From G963662605 sp963667005 (GTDB taxonomy: Bacteria > Bacteroidota > Ignavibacteria > Ignavibacteriales > Ignavibacteriaceae): a DNA stretch of 64,000 bases. How positions within the stretch are numbered: position 1 is the first letter of the stretch; every line of letters begins with the position of its first letter. The stretch is taken from assembly GCA_963667005.1 (NCBI GenBank), contig OY762937.1, forward strand, positions 3,534,001 to 3,598,000. Direction: 5' to 3'. Shown piece after piece: positions 51,721 through 60,373 of this stretch. A model generated the notes under the pieces. The model did no database searches. It was not told where the DNA came from and saw only the letters and a program-made list of their open reading frames with translations. Both the position numbers and the translations under genes were made by a program.

Positions 51721-53652
51721 ATGGGAAAAATAATAGGAATAGACTTAGGAACGACCAACTCGTGCGTTTCCGTAATGGAAAACAACGAGCCCGTGGTAAT
51801 TCCGAATTCCGAGGGCGGTAGGACTACCCCATCGGTTGTAGCATTTACCAAATCGGGCGAGCGCCTTGTTGGACAGCCTGCAAAACGTCAGGCAATTACT
51901 AACCCTAAAAACACGGTTTTTTCGGTTAAGAGATTCATGGGAAGATTTTTAAATGAAGTCACCGATGAAATGAAAAAAGTGCCGTATGAAGTAATCGCCG
52001 GCGAAAGCAATTCAGCTCGTTTACGTATCAGCGACCGTGTATATTCACCGCCTGAAATCAGCGCGATGATCTTACAGAAAATGAAAAAGACTGCCGAAGA
52101 ATATCTGGGACAGGAAGTAACCGAAGCGGTTGTTACTGTGCCTGCATATTTTAACGACGCACAGCGTCAGGCAACAAAGGACGCCGGAGAAATCGCCGGG
52201 TTGAAAGTCCGCAGAATTATCAACGAGCCGACTGCCGCAGCTTTGGCATACGGACTCGATAAGAAACATAAAGAACAGCTTGTTGCCGTGTATGATCTCG
52301 GTGGCGGTACGTTCGACGTTTCTATCCTGCAGTTAGGTGAAGGCGTGTTTGAAGTTAAATCAACCAACGGTGATACTCACCTTGGCGGTGATGACTTTGA
52401 TCAGCGCATCATCGATTACCTTGCTGATGAATTTATGCGTCAGGAAAGCGTCGACCTCCGTAAAGATCCGATGGCATTGCAGAGATTGAAAGAAGCTGCT
52501 GAAAAAGCAAAGATTGAACTTTCATCTTCTAACGGTACGGATATCAATCTTCCGTTTATTACAGCTAATCAGGATGGTCCTAAACACTTAAACATCAATC
52601 TGAGCCGTGCGAAATTCGAACAGCTTGTTGATGATCTGGTTGAAAGAACAAGAATCCCCTGCGAGCAGGCTATTAAAGACGCGGGTGTTTCACTTTCGGA
52701 AATCGACGAAGTTATTCTCGTCGGCGGTTCTACCCGTATTCCGAAAGTACAGGAATTGGTTGCTAAACTCTTTAACAGAGAACCTCATAAGGGTGTTAAC
52801 CCGGATGAAGTTGTTGCAGTCGGTGCAGCTATTCAGGGTGCAGTTCTTACCGGAGAAGTTAAAGACGTACTCTTGCTTGACGTTACTCCGCTTTCACTCG
52901 GTATCGAGACTCTCGGCGGTGTTATGACGGTACTTATCCCGGCAAACACCACCATCCCGACCAAGAAGAGCGAAGTGTTCTCGACCGCTGCTGATAATCA
53001 GCCTTCTGTTGAGATTAATATCTTACAGGGTGAGCGTCCGATGGCAGCTGATAACAGGACGCTCGGCAGATTCAATCTCGACGGCATTCCACCTGCACCG
53101 CGCGGCGTTCCGCAGGTAGAAGTAAGCTGCGATATTGATGCCAACGGTATTCTGCACGTTTCTGCAAAAGACCGCGGAACCGGTAAAGAGCAGAGCATCC
53201 GTATCACTTCATCAAGCGGACTCTCGAAAGAGGAAGTTGAAAAGATGAAAAATCAGGCGAAAGAACACGCCGAAGAGGATAAGAAAAAACGCGAACTGAT
53301 TGACGTTAAAAATCAGGCAGACGCGCTTATCTTCCAGACAAAGAAACAGATGGAAGAACTGAAAGACAAGATTGATCCTGAAATGAAGAGCATGCTCGAA
53401 TCACAGGTAAAGACTCTTGAAGAAGCAGTTGCTACGAACAACTACGATACAATCAAATCGGCAGTTGATGCATTCCAGAAAACATGGAATGACATCGCGC
53501 AGAAATTGTATGCCCAGCAGGGCGCCGGTACTCCTCCTCCTCAGGATTTCGGCGGTGCGGCAGGCGGACAACAGCCTCCTCATACCGAAGAACCGAAGAA
53601 GGATAAGGACGTTCAGGACGCTTCCTACGAAGTAGTTGACGACGATAAATAA
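51721..53652 (+). CDS. dnaK: Molecular chaperone DnaK (Hsp70)
   Basis: 643 residues. The nucleotide-binding domain starts IIGIDLGTTNSCVSVMEN and carries the ADP-binding DLGGGTFDVS and VGGSTRIPKVQ; the substrate domain contains LLLDVTPLSLGIE, and the C-terminal end is YEVVDDDK, an EEVD-like tail. ATP-driven chaperone for unfolded proteins. No dnaJ or grpE is adjacent. AGGAGACATATAAAATG gives a strong ribosome-binding site. See the upstream regulatory features. Confidence 0.98.
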   Translation: MGKIIGIDLGTTNSCVSVMENNEPVVIPNSEGGRTTPSVVAFTKSGERLVGQPAKRQAITNPKNTVFSVKRFMGRFLNEVTDEMKKVPYEVIAGESNSARLRISDRVYSPPEISAMILQKMKKTAEEYLGQEVTEAVVTVPAYFNDAQRQATKDAGEIAGLKVRRIINEPTAAALAYGLDKKHKEQLVAVYDLGGGTFDVSILQLGEGVFEVKSTNGDTHLGGDDFDQRIIDYLADEFMRQESVDLRKDPMALQRLKEAAEKAKIELSSSNGTDINLPFITANQDGPKHLNINLSRAKFEQLVDDLVERTRIPCEQAIKDAGVSLSEIDEVILVGGSTRIPKVQELVAKLFNREPHKGVNPDEVVAVGAAIQGAVLTGEVKDVLLLDVTPLSLGIETLGGVMTVLIPANTTIPTKKSEVFSTAADNQPSVEINILQGERPMAADNRTLGRFNLDGIPPAPRGVPQVEVSCDIDANGILHVSAKDRGTGKEQSIRITSSSGLSKEEVEKMKNQAKEHAEEDKKKRELIDVKNQADALIFQTKKQMEELKDKIDPEMKSMLESQVKTLEEAVATNNYDTIKSAVDAFQKTWNDIAQKLYAQQGAGTPPPQDFGGAAGGQQPPHTEEPKKDKDVQDASYEVVDDDK

Positions 53653-53679
53653 AACTCCTTAGTGAATGAATGAGCACAC

Positions 53680-53712
53680 AGGCTGGTCCAATGGGCCAGC
53701 CTATGTTGTTTT
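53680..53712 (+). terminator. Terminator after dnaK
   Basis: AGGCTGGTCC (53680-53689) pairs with GGGCCAGCCT (53693-53702, one T-G pair) around a 3-base loop, then ATGTTGTTTT. Ends the dnaK transcript 27 bases past the stop. Confidence 0.85.
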
Positions 53713-53730
53713 AAATGCGTCCGTTTTCTT

Positions 53731-53791
53731 TTCCTAGCCCATGACCCCACCAGAACACCGAAGGCGGGCAGGTTAGGTCATGGGCTAGGAA
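53731..53791. repeat. Palindromic repeat, TTCCTAGCCCATGACC family
   Basis: Perfect 16-bp arms (53731-53746, TTCCTAGCCCATGACC, and 53776-53791) enclose CGAAGGCGGGCAGG. Almost the same sequence and length as 42822-42882. Confidence 0.8.
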
Positions 53792-53833
53792 TAAACGGAC
53801 ATCTTTCTTCCACAGATGCAACGTTCAGCTTCC

Positions 53834-53901
53834 GTAGGGCGGGTTTGATACCCGCCCACAGCGATATTGTTATTCTTGGGCGGGAAATAATCCCGCCCTA
53901 C
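53834..53901. repeat. GGGCGGG/CCCGCCC double palindrome
   Basis: GTAGGGCGGG (53834-53843) and CCCGCCCTAC (53892-53901) are inverted outer ends; two inner hairpins, GGGCGGGTTTGATACCCGCCC and GGGCGGGAAATAATCCCGCCC, are centred near 53847 and 53888. No gene in the 53713-54055 gap. Confidence 0.7.
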
Positions 53902-54055
53902 AGATTATCATTGCCGCGAAAACCATATTTGTACAAATATGCAATTATGATGCTTACTTCTGCAACTTCTCCATTCTTCCCATATTTGGATGCTGCATTC
54001 GACGCCCGTATATTTCCAAACAATTTTCTATTTATTTGACGCATAATTGTAATCC

Positions 54056-55933
54056 GTGAAAAACAAAGACAGCAAAAAAAATCCGGGGCCCGAAAAACAG
54101 CAGTATAAAAAATACCTGCCATATGTGCTATTCATTATCATCGGATTTGCGCTCTATGCTCAAACGTTACAATTCGGATATAGCAGTCTTGATGACGAGC
54201 CTATTATCGTTCAGAACAGCACATATCTCAGCAAAATATCCAACAGCCTTGACGTATTCCGGCGGGATGCTTTTCTTAGTCCAAAAGGAGAGTTTTACCG
54301 TCCGCTGCAGTCGTTGTCTTTCATCATAAACTCACAGATAAGCGGAACAGAGGCATGGAGTTATCATCTTGGTAATCTGCTTCTTTTTATCATCGTTATT
54401 TCTTTGTTGTATTATTATTTACAGCAAAATGGCGTATCGAAGACCATTGCACTTTTTGGCTCACTGGTGTTACTGATACATCCACTCGCGGCTCATTTTG
54501 TGTGCTGGATTCCAGCCCGCGGTGATCTGTTATTGGCAATATTCATTCTGTTTTCTGCAATCGTATTTAACAAGTATCTCCTCGATAATCGGATAACCTT
54601 TGCAGTAGCGCATGCGATATTTTTTCTTCTGGCATTATTTGCCAAAGAAACTGCGGTGATGTTCATCCCGATCGGAATCTTCTTCATTTATCAAATTAGA
54701 AAATCCGACCGCGGCCGAACTATTTTATTGTTCACATGTATATGGGCCGTAGATCTTATTATCTATTTTCTCTTAAGGTATTCGGTATTCCTAGAGCTTC
54801 CCTCACAGAATTTCGGTGTGGGTGTCTTTGTTAAGAACCTCCCATCCGTATTTGAAATGTTCGGGAAGATATTCATTCCCTACCCTGTTTCGCCGCTACC
54901 ACACATTCATACTGTGCCTGTAATAATTGGATTGGTCCTTTTTATAGTTTTATTTTCTGCAGCGTTCTATAAGTTTCGTGCAAACAGGTCTACAGTTGTA
55001 CTGGCTTTACTTTGGTTTCTTTGCTTTATTCTGCCACCGCTCGCATTTCGTTCGTCATATGCCGATTTTGGATATGAATATCTGGAACATCGTGTTATTT
55101 TGCCTGCGATGGGTTTGTTCTTCCTTTTTATTCCGGTTCAAAAGTCTTTTGAAGCATGGCTGAAAAAGTATAAGTACTATGTTCTAATTCCTACTGCAGG
55201 ATTAGGCTTTTTTACCTTTACTCATGCCGGAATTTACTCGAATCCGAAAAGCTTTTTTCAAGCTGCGATTAATGCTGATCCGCAAAATGCCTTCGCCAAT
55301 TATCAACTCGGCTGTCTCACGTTTGGTGAAGAAAATTACGAGGAAGCAATCACGTACTATAAAAGAGCAGTAGATATTGCTCCCAGTGAATCAGATTTCT
55401 GGAATGCTCTCGCCGCATTGTATTTTAATCTCAACAATCAGGATAAAGCTCTCAACTGTTTCCTTGAATCATTAAAACACAATCCGGACAACTGGCAGAC
55501 GTTACGAAATTTAGGGACCCTGTATAATTCCAGAAATGACTTTGCAACAGCTAATATGTATTATACTAAATCCCTTGCCTTGACTCCAAATAAAGTTCTG
55601 ATACTCGGGGACCGGGCAAATACAAAGTATCTTAGCGGAGATTATGCTGGAGCATTGAATGATTGCAACACAGCTCTTAAAATCCAGCCGGATGCACTCG
55701 ACGTATTAATTACGCAGGCCAAAGCATTACTCAAATCAGATCAAATTGACAAGGCATTAACGGTGCTCATTAATGCCGAAAGATTGAGTCCCGAAGACCT
55801 GGAAATATTGTTTTATAAAGGTGTCGCGCAGGTCAATCTACATCACGAAATCGAAGGTCTGCTAAACATCAGAACCGCCGCCGATCGTGGATTCCAGCCT
55901 GCGGTGGAATATCTGCACACGAACCCAAAATGA
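54056..55933 (+). CDS. TMTC-like membrane protein: GT-C-type fold with TPRs
   Basis: 625 residues from a GTG at 54056. About ten TM segments (residues 20-375), with the acidic pair after TM1 (SSLDDEPIIVQN, about residues 42-50) typical of GT-C glycosyltransferases. From about 390 to 610 are five or six TPR units (for example ANYQLGCLTFGEENYEEAITYY, residues about 404-425). The layout matches TMTC/DUF1736-type proteins, protein O-mannosyltransferase relatives. Acceptor and donor are unknown. It stands alone, between repeat-filled gaps. Confidence 0.8.
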   Translation: MKNKDSKKNPGPEKQQYKKYLPYVLFIIIGFALYAQTLQFGYSSLDDEPIIVQNSTYLSKISNSLDVFRRDAFLSPKGEFYRPLQSLSFIINSQISGTEAWSYHLGNLLLFIIVISLLYYYLQQNGVSKTIALFGSLVLLIHPLAAHFVCWIPARGDLLLAIFILFSAIVFNKYLLDNRITFAVAHAIFFLLALFAKETAVMFIPIGIFFIYQIRKSDRGRTILLFTCIWAVDLIIYFLLRYSVFLELPSQNFGVGVFVKNLPSVFEMFGKIFIPYPVSPLPHIHTVPVIIGLVLFIVLFSAAFYKFRANRSTVVLALLWFLCFILPPLAFRSSYADFGYEYLEHRVILPAMGLFFLFIPVQKSFEAWLKKYKYYVLIPTAGLGFFTFTHAGIYSNPKSFFQAAINADPQNAFANYQLGCLTFGEENYEEAITYYKRAVDIAPSESDFWNALAALYFNLNNQDKALNCFLESLKHNPDNWQTLRNLGTLYNSRNDFATANMYYTKSLALTPNKVLILGDRANTKYLSGDYAGALNDCNTALKIQPDALDVLITQAKALLKSDQIDKALTVLINAERLSPEDLEILFYKGVAQVNLHHEIEGLLNIRTAADRGFQPAVEYLHTNPK

Positions 55934-55985
55934 CCTCTCGCTTGTCAAGACACTCAATCAAACCAATAGCTGAAGAAAAGAAAAG

Positions 55986-56162
55986 CCCTCATCACCCGAC
56001 CTCTTCTCCCATAGGGAGAAGAGGAGAAACGCCGTTCATTTAATTTATATTCTAGTCACTGCATAGAATTCTGCCCTCTCCCTTTGGGAGAGGGATAAGG
56101 GTGAGGGGTGTTCAGTTCGCAATAAACAAATGCAGTACGCTTCTAAGTCATGGGCCAGGAAT
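55986..56162. repeat. Repeats before VOC gene
   Basis: Hairpins CCTCTTCTCCC/GGGAGAAGAGG (56000-56010 and 56014-56024) and CCCTCTCCC/GGGAGAGGG (56074-56082 and 56086-56094), with CCCTCATCACCC and GGGTGAGGGG as loosely inverted outer parts. A lone arm AAGTCATGGGCCAGGAATTG (56145-56164) belongs to the TTCCTAGCCCATGA family. No other gene in 55934-56235. Confidence 0.65.
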
Positions 56163-56235
56163 TGAAATCACACGGAATTTTTCCCTACTCAATTTTGTTT
56201 TATTATATATACAACAAAATACCACGGAGTCCCTC

Positions 56236-56631
56236 ATGGCTAAGAAAATGTCATCCGATACCAATGCGATCAACTGGTTTGAAATTCCTGCTCTCGATAT
56301 GAAACGGGCTGTAACCTTTTACGAAACCATCTTCGATATCCAAATGCGGGAGATGAATCTGCCCGGATATGAAACCTCAATATTCCCGCCCGATGAGACA
56401 TTAGGCAAATCAAGCGGCGCGATAGTAAAAAGCGAATTTCACAAACCTGTTGAAGGCGGTGTTTTGATATATTTAAATGCGAATCCTGATTTGCAACTTG
56501 TGCTCGACAGAGTTGAAAAAGCCGGAGGCAAAGTCGTCCACGCAAAAACGCAAGTCACTAAAGAGATCGGATTTTTTGGACTCATCAACGATACTGAAGG
56601 CAATTTGATCGCACTTCATTCGAGTGATTAG
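56236..56631 (+). CDS. VOC (glyoxalase/bleomycin-resistance fold) protein
   Basis: 131 residues from the ATG at 56236 (MAKKMSSDTNAINWFEIPA); the upstream frame to 56101 runs through repeat DNA and is rejected. The pattern WFEIPALDMKRAVTFYE followed by GFFGLINDTEGNLIALHS is the two-module VOC half-barrel, with the C-terminal Glu-type metal ligand position. Homologues act in metabolite detoxification or dioxygenation; no reaction is assigned. Followed after 80 bases by the DUF1569-like gene. Confidence 0.85.
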   Translation: MAKKMSSDTNAINWFEIPALDMKRAVTFYETIFDIQMREMNLPGYETSIFPPDETLGKSSGAIVKSEFHKPVEGGVLIYLNANPDLQLVLDRVEKAGGKVVHAKTQVTKEIGFFGLINDTEGNLIALHSSD

Positions 56632-56711
56632 AAAAATCGGTTTCGCTGATTTATTTTTGATGTGAACATATTTTGAATTATTACAGCCCGTAATCACGGG
56701 AGAGGATATCC

Positions 56712-57167
56712 ATGGTAGATATAATAAAAAATCGAGAAAAATTATTTGAATTGTTAGGCTCGCTTGATGCTAATGCCAAGCCGCTATTCGGTAAAATGTC
56801 ACCCCAGCATATGGTTGAGCATTTGACCAGTACCGTAAAAATGGCAAACGGAAAAATGCCGGTCCAGTTGAAGGTATCGGAAGAATCCGCCAGGGAAACA
56901 AAAGCCAATGTTATTTATACGGATTATCAGATGGAGCCGGGAATAAAATCCGCTTTGCTCGGTGACGCTCCCCCGCCATACGTAAACAGCAGTTTAGCCG
57001 AAGCTATTGAAGAGCTAAAAAAAGAACTCGCCGATTTCGATGAATATTTTCAACAGCATCCTGATGCAGCTCCTATTCAACACAGAATGGGCGCACTTAC
57101 ACATGACGAATGGGTGGTGCTGTATAACAAGCATTTCGCGCATCACCTGCGGCAATTCGGGTTATAA
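56712..57167 (+). CDS. DUF1569/DinB-like four-helix protein
   Basis: 151 residues. GKMSPQHMVEHLTS (about 29-42) and the C-terminal HFAHHLRQFGL, with His residues arranged to bind a metal in a four-helix DinB-type bundle, suit the DUF1569 family. There is no signal peptide. The function of the family is not known. It is separated by 80 bases from the VOC gene and followed by the 57177 inverted repeat. Confidence 0.75.
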   Translation: MVDIIKNREKLFELLGSLDANAKPLFGKMSPQHMVEHLTSTVKMANGKMPVQLKVSEESARETKANVIYTDYQMEPGIKSALLGDAPPPYVNSSLAEAIEELKKELADFDEYFQQHPDAAPIQHRMGALTHDEWVVLYNKHFAHHLRQFGL

Positions 57168-57176
57168 GAGGAAATT

Positions 57177-57355
57177 AACCGCAAAGGCGCAGAGACGCAA
57201 AGAATATTTTTGTAAAAGAAATTAGCCGTATAATCATTATCACTTTTCCGGTGATCTTAAAGAATGAATTGCAGCAATCTTTATTTAACAATTTCTCATT
57301 TTTCGAATTTTCTGTCCTACTAAAAAAAACTTTGCGTCTCTGCGTCTTTGCGGTT
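57177..57355. repeat. CGCAAAG-family inverted repeat, about 180 bp
   Basis: Left arm 57177-57202 (AACCGCAAAGGCGCAGAGAC...) and right arm 57330-57355 (…GTCTTTGCGGTT) are inverted copies of 26 bases with one mismatch, around about 127 bases of AT-rich sequence. It occupies most of the gap to recQ. It is the cleanest member of the CGCAAAG family in the window. Confidence 0.75.
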
Positions 57356-57457
57356 AGTCCTATCCTCGATTTTATTTTACAACCGCACTATTTTCTACGG
57401 TGAAAAAGAGGTATTTTTCGTTTTTACGTATATACTATTGAGCAATATCTTTTATTC

Positions 57458-59449
57458 ATGAGCGCACTTCACGATAATCTGAAAAAATACTTTGGCTACT
57501 CTTCCTTCCGGCAGGGACAGGAAGAAATTGTCAATGCCATATTATCGTCGAAGAACACGCTCACCGTATTGCCTACAGGCGGTGGTAAATCATTGTGCTA
57601 CCAACTACCCGCGGTCATGTCCCCCGGATTCTCCATAGTCATTTCCCCGCTCATCGCGTTAATGAAAGATCAGGTAGATGCGATGAACAAGAACACCAAA
57701 TTGGCTGGATTCATCAACAGTACGATGGATTTTCGCGAAGCAGAGCAGGTGTTCAAGGAAATTGAAAGCGGTACGATAAAATTATTATATGTTGCACCGG
57801 AACGGCTCGGAAGCGTTCAATTTGCAGAACGCATAAAAGTGCTTAAACCATATTTCCTTTTTGTTGATGAAGCACATTGTATCAGCGAGTGGGGACACAA
57901 TTTCCGTCCATCGTACAGAAAAATCCGCGAGTTCGTCGAGTTCATTGAACTGGAACGCATTTCAGCTTTTACAGCAACCGCGACACCTGAAGTAGTACGC
58001 GACATTGTCGAACAGTTGAACTTCAAGGATCCAAAAATCTTCATCCGCGGCTTTGAGCGTGAGAACCTTTCGCTTATCGTGCATAAGGATGTCAACAAGC
58101 GGTCTAAACTCCTCGAAGTTATTTCCAATTACGGTACTCCCGCAATAATTTATACAGCATCACGGAAAATGACAGAGGAAGTCGCCGAGTTTCTCGGATT
58201 AAGCAACATCAAATGCGGATTTTATCACGCCGGACAAAATGCCGTCCTCCGCAAACACACGCAGGAAGCATTCATCTCCGGCAAACTGCCCGTCATCGTT
58301 GCAACAAACGCATTCGGTATGGGTATTGATAAAGGCGACATAAGGCTTGTTGTGCACTATAATATGCCCGGCTCGCTGGAAAATTATTATCAGGAAATCG
58401 GGCGCGCTGGACGCGACGGCAAAGAATCCTACGCTGTTCTTTTTTACGACAAGAAAGATGAAAACATTCATCAGTTCTTTATCGCCAACTCATTCCCCAC
58501 TCCCGAAATAGTGACCGGATTGTACAATGCAATATGCGATTATGGCAAAGTACCTCTTGGACATTTTTATGAACATGAAATAATACTCAACTGGGAATAT
58601 CTTCGTGCAGTGACTGGGAAGAATGATCTTTCAAGTGCTATCGTGCATGCCTCTCTTCGGCTGCTTGAAGATGCGGGATATATGCGGCTTGTTTCGGAGT
58701 TCTCCAAAAAGCCGTCATTCCAATTTATCGTACCGATGTCTGCATTAAAGAACCATGTTAAGACTACAAAAAGCTCAGCAAAACAGGTGTTGATTTTAAA
58801 TTTGCTGCGTGATTTCGGCGGGAAGAGCCTGCAATCACAAGTTGAATTCAACATCGGAGAACTTGCTCAAAAATACGATATGCCGGACGAGGAACTGATC
58901 AACCAGCTTACCGAACTTGATAGAAGCGGAATTGTTTCACTCTCACTTCCCTCACTCGGCAATGATAGTGCGAAACTCCTATCACCTCGTACAGCTGCGA
59001 ACCGGTTAAACATCAATTTCAAAAAGATCAATGAGCAGTATTTGTTCGCCCAGCGGAAGCTCGAAAAAATGCGCGACTTTATTTTTTCAGGCGACTGCCG
59101 TTTCAATTATATCCTGCAATATTTCAGTGAAAACATTAGCGATTACAAATGTAAAAAGTGCGACAACTGCCACACTCCGGTGGTGACCGATGCATCTATT
59201 CAATATCTGAACGAAATTATTTTAAAGACACTCAAGGAATTTGAGGAAGGCCTCACCGATCTGAACTTATTCAACCTGCTGACCGGCAACAGTAAATCGG
59301 CTGCATATAAAAAAATTCCGCAGTTCGGTGTTTGCAGACAATACAAACGTCATGAACTTTTTCCTGTTATTCACGCCCTTGAGCAGCAAGGATTAATAAA
59401 ACACTCATCCCAGAAAAAGAAAAACCTGCAGCTTACGAATAAAGGATAA
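57458..59449 (+). CDS. recQ: ATP-dependent DNA helicase RecQ, N-terminal ORF
   Basis: 663 residues: helicase core and RQC, no HRDC. GYSSFRQGQEEIV (Q motif), VLPTGGGKSLCYQ (motif I), FVDEAHCISEWGHNFRP (motif II and aromatic-rich loop), SAFTATAT (motif III) and QEIGRAGRDG (motif VI) are intact; CRFNYILQYF and CKKCDNC form the zinc site (residues about 547-575). RQC winged helix ends LQLTNKG, then TAA. The stop overlaps the next ATG as TAATG at 59447-59451. The HRDC domain expected on the same chain is encoded by the next ORF. Confidence 0.93.
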   Translation: MSALHDNLKKYFGYSSFRQGQEEIVNAILSSKNTLTVLPTGGGKSLCYQLPAVMSPGFSIVISPLIALMKDQVDAMNKNTKLAGFINSTMDFREAEQVFKEIESGTIKLLYVAPERLGSVQFAERIKVLKPYFLFVDEAHCISEWGHNFRPSYRKIREFVEFIELERISAFTATATPEVVRDIVEQLNFKDPKIFIRGFERENLSLIVHKDVNKRSKLLEVISNYGTPAIIYTASRKMTEEVAEFLGLSNIKCGFYHAGQNAVLRKHTQEAFISGKLPVIVATNAFGMGIDKGDIRLVVHYNMPGSLENYYQEIGRAGRDGKESYAVLFYDKKDENIHQFFIANSFPTPEIVTGLYNAICDYGKVPLGHFYEHEIILNWEYLRAVTGKNDLSSAIVHASLRLLEDAGYMRLVSEFSKKPSFQFIVPMSALKNHVKTTKSSAKQVLILNLLRDFGGKSLQSQVEFNIGELAQKYDMPDEELINQLTELDRSGIVSLSLPSLGNDSAKLLSPRTAANRLNINFKKINEQYLFAQRKLEKMRDFIFSGDCRFNYILQYFSENISDYKCKKCDNCHTPVVTDASIQYLNEIILKTLKEFEEGLTDLNLFNLLTGNSKSAAYKKIPQFGVCRQYKRHELFPVIHALEQQGLIKHSSQKKKNLQLTNKG

Positions 59450-60063
59450 TGCAGTTAATCAAAACGGGTGTCGTTACAGATGAGACAGCCGCCACACACT
59501 ATGAAGAAAATCTTGAACTGTATAATATGCTGCGGGAGCTGCGGACGAAAGCTGCGGCAAAGTTCAATCAGGCAGTCCATCTTATTTGCAGTGATGAACT
59601 CCTTCGCGAAGTTGTATTAATGGCTCCTGATACAAAGGCTGCGTTATTACAGATTCCCGGATTCCATGAGCGGATGTTTAATAAGTTCGGCGACGAAATA
59701 TTAGAAGCGATAAGCGAGTTTAAACTGCGGCATGCACCCGGCAAACAACAGAGTGATATTCCTGCACTCGCGCAAAATCTGGAAGAAACTTACCGGCTGG
59801 TAAAAGAGGGGTATGAGCTTAAAGACATCGCTGAATTAAGAAAATTGAGCGATGCGGTCATATCAATGCAGATCGAAACCATCATTGAATATGAACCAAG
59901 CATAGATATTTCACATCTGGTGAAGGATGGAATAGTTGAAAAGCTGCGGGTACCAGTAAAAAATGGAATCAAGGATTTGAAAAGCCTGAAGCGCTTATTC
60001 CCCGAGGGCGGAGTTTCGTATCCTGAGATACGAATCGCAGCAGCGAAGATCAGGGTTTCTTAA
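59449..60063 (+). CDS. RecQ C-terminal ORF: HRDC and HTH_40-like domain
   Basis: 204 residues. LYNMLRELRTKAAAKF and IPGFHERMFNKFGDEILEAI (about 23-85) form an HRDC nucleic-acid-binding domain; about 105-200 holds LEETYRLVKEGYELKDIAELRKLS, a helix-turn-helix as in the C-terminus of many Bacteroidota RecQ proteins. It begins on the TAATG junction with the helicase ORF. A -1 shift would be needed to join the two; the frame is closed 9 bases upstream (stop at 59440-59442), so a recent single-base indel or an ancient fission are both possible. Confidence 0.85.
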   Translation: MQLIKTGVVTDETAATHYEENLELYNMLRELRTKAAAKFNQAVHLICSDELLREVVLMAPDTKAALLQIPGFHERMFNKFGDEILEAISEFKLRHAPGKQQSDIPALAQNLEETYRLVKEGYELKDIAELRKLSDAVISMQIETIIEYEPSIDISHLVKDGIVEKLRVPVKNGIKDLKSLKRLFPEGGVSYPEIRIAAAKIRVS

Positions 60064-60370
60064 GAGCTTCTTTTTCCTTCTTCTGCGCTTCTTTAATCAC
60101 TTTATTAAAGAATAATTCCCACCGTTCCGTATCGGCACTGTAATAATCAATCGTTGCCTCGTACTCTTTTCGAGTAACGCTGTACTTCTTGTCAAGCGCA
60201 TCAATAATTTTGTCAGTCGAAGCTTTATCCCTCCCGAGAGAATCCTGCATTACAACAAAGTCTATATAATAACTTACAAATTTCGATTCAGGTATGCGTG
60301 ATTTACAGCCCGTCAGCAAGAGCAATACTGCGAATACGAGAATAATAGCTACCCAGATGTACCATTTCAT
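60050..60370 (-). CDS. DUF4296 lipoprotein
   Basis: 106 residues. Signal helix with lipobox LLLTGC (Cys22). KFVSYYIDFVVMQ and DALDKKYSVTRKEYEATIDYY match the DUF4296 family. The C-terminal helix is Lys/Glu-rich. Convergent with, and overlapping by 14 bases, the RecQ C-terminal ORF; starts 4 bases after the rhomboid gene stop on the same strand. Confidence 0.85.
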   Translation of the reverse strand: MKWYIWVAIILVFAVLLLLTGCKSRIPESKFVSYYIDFVVMQDSLGRDKASTDKIIDALDKKYSVTRKEYEATIDYYSADTERWELFFNKVIKEAQKKEKEALKKP

Positions 60371-60373
60371 ATG

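Noticed and set aside
53845..54122. Small ORFs on both strands between dnaK and the TPR protein
   Set aside because: They lie in palindromic GGGCGGG repeats or cross the TPR gene start, with no plausible translation signals.
56101..56235. Extended N-terminus of the VOC protein
   Set aside because: The extra 45 residues translate repeat DNA; the family starts at the ATG at 56236.
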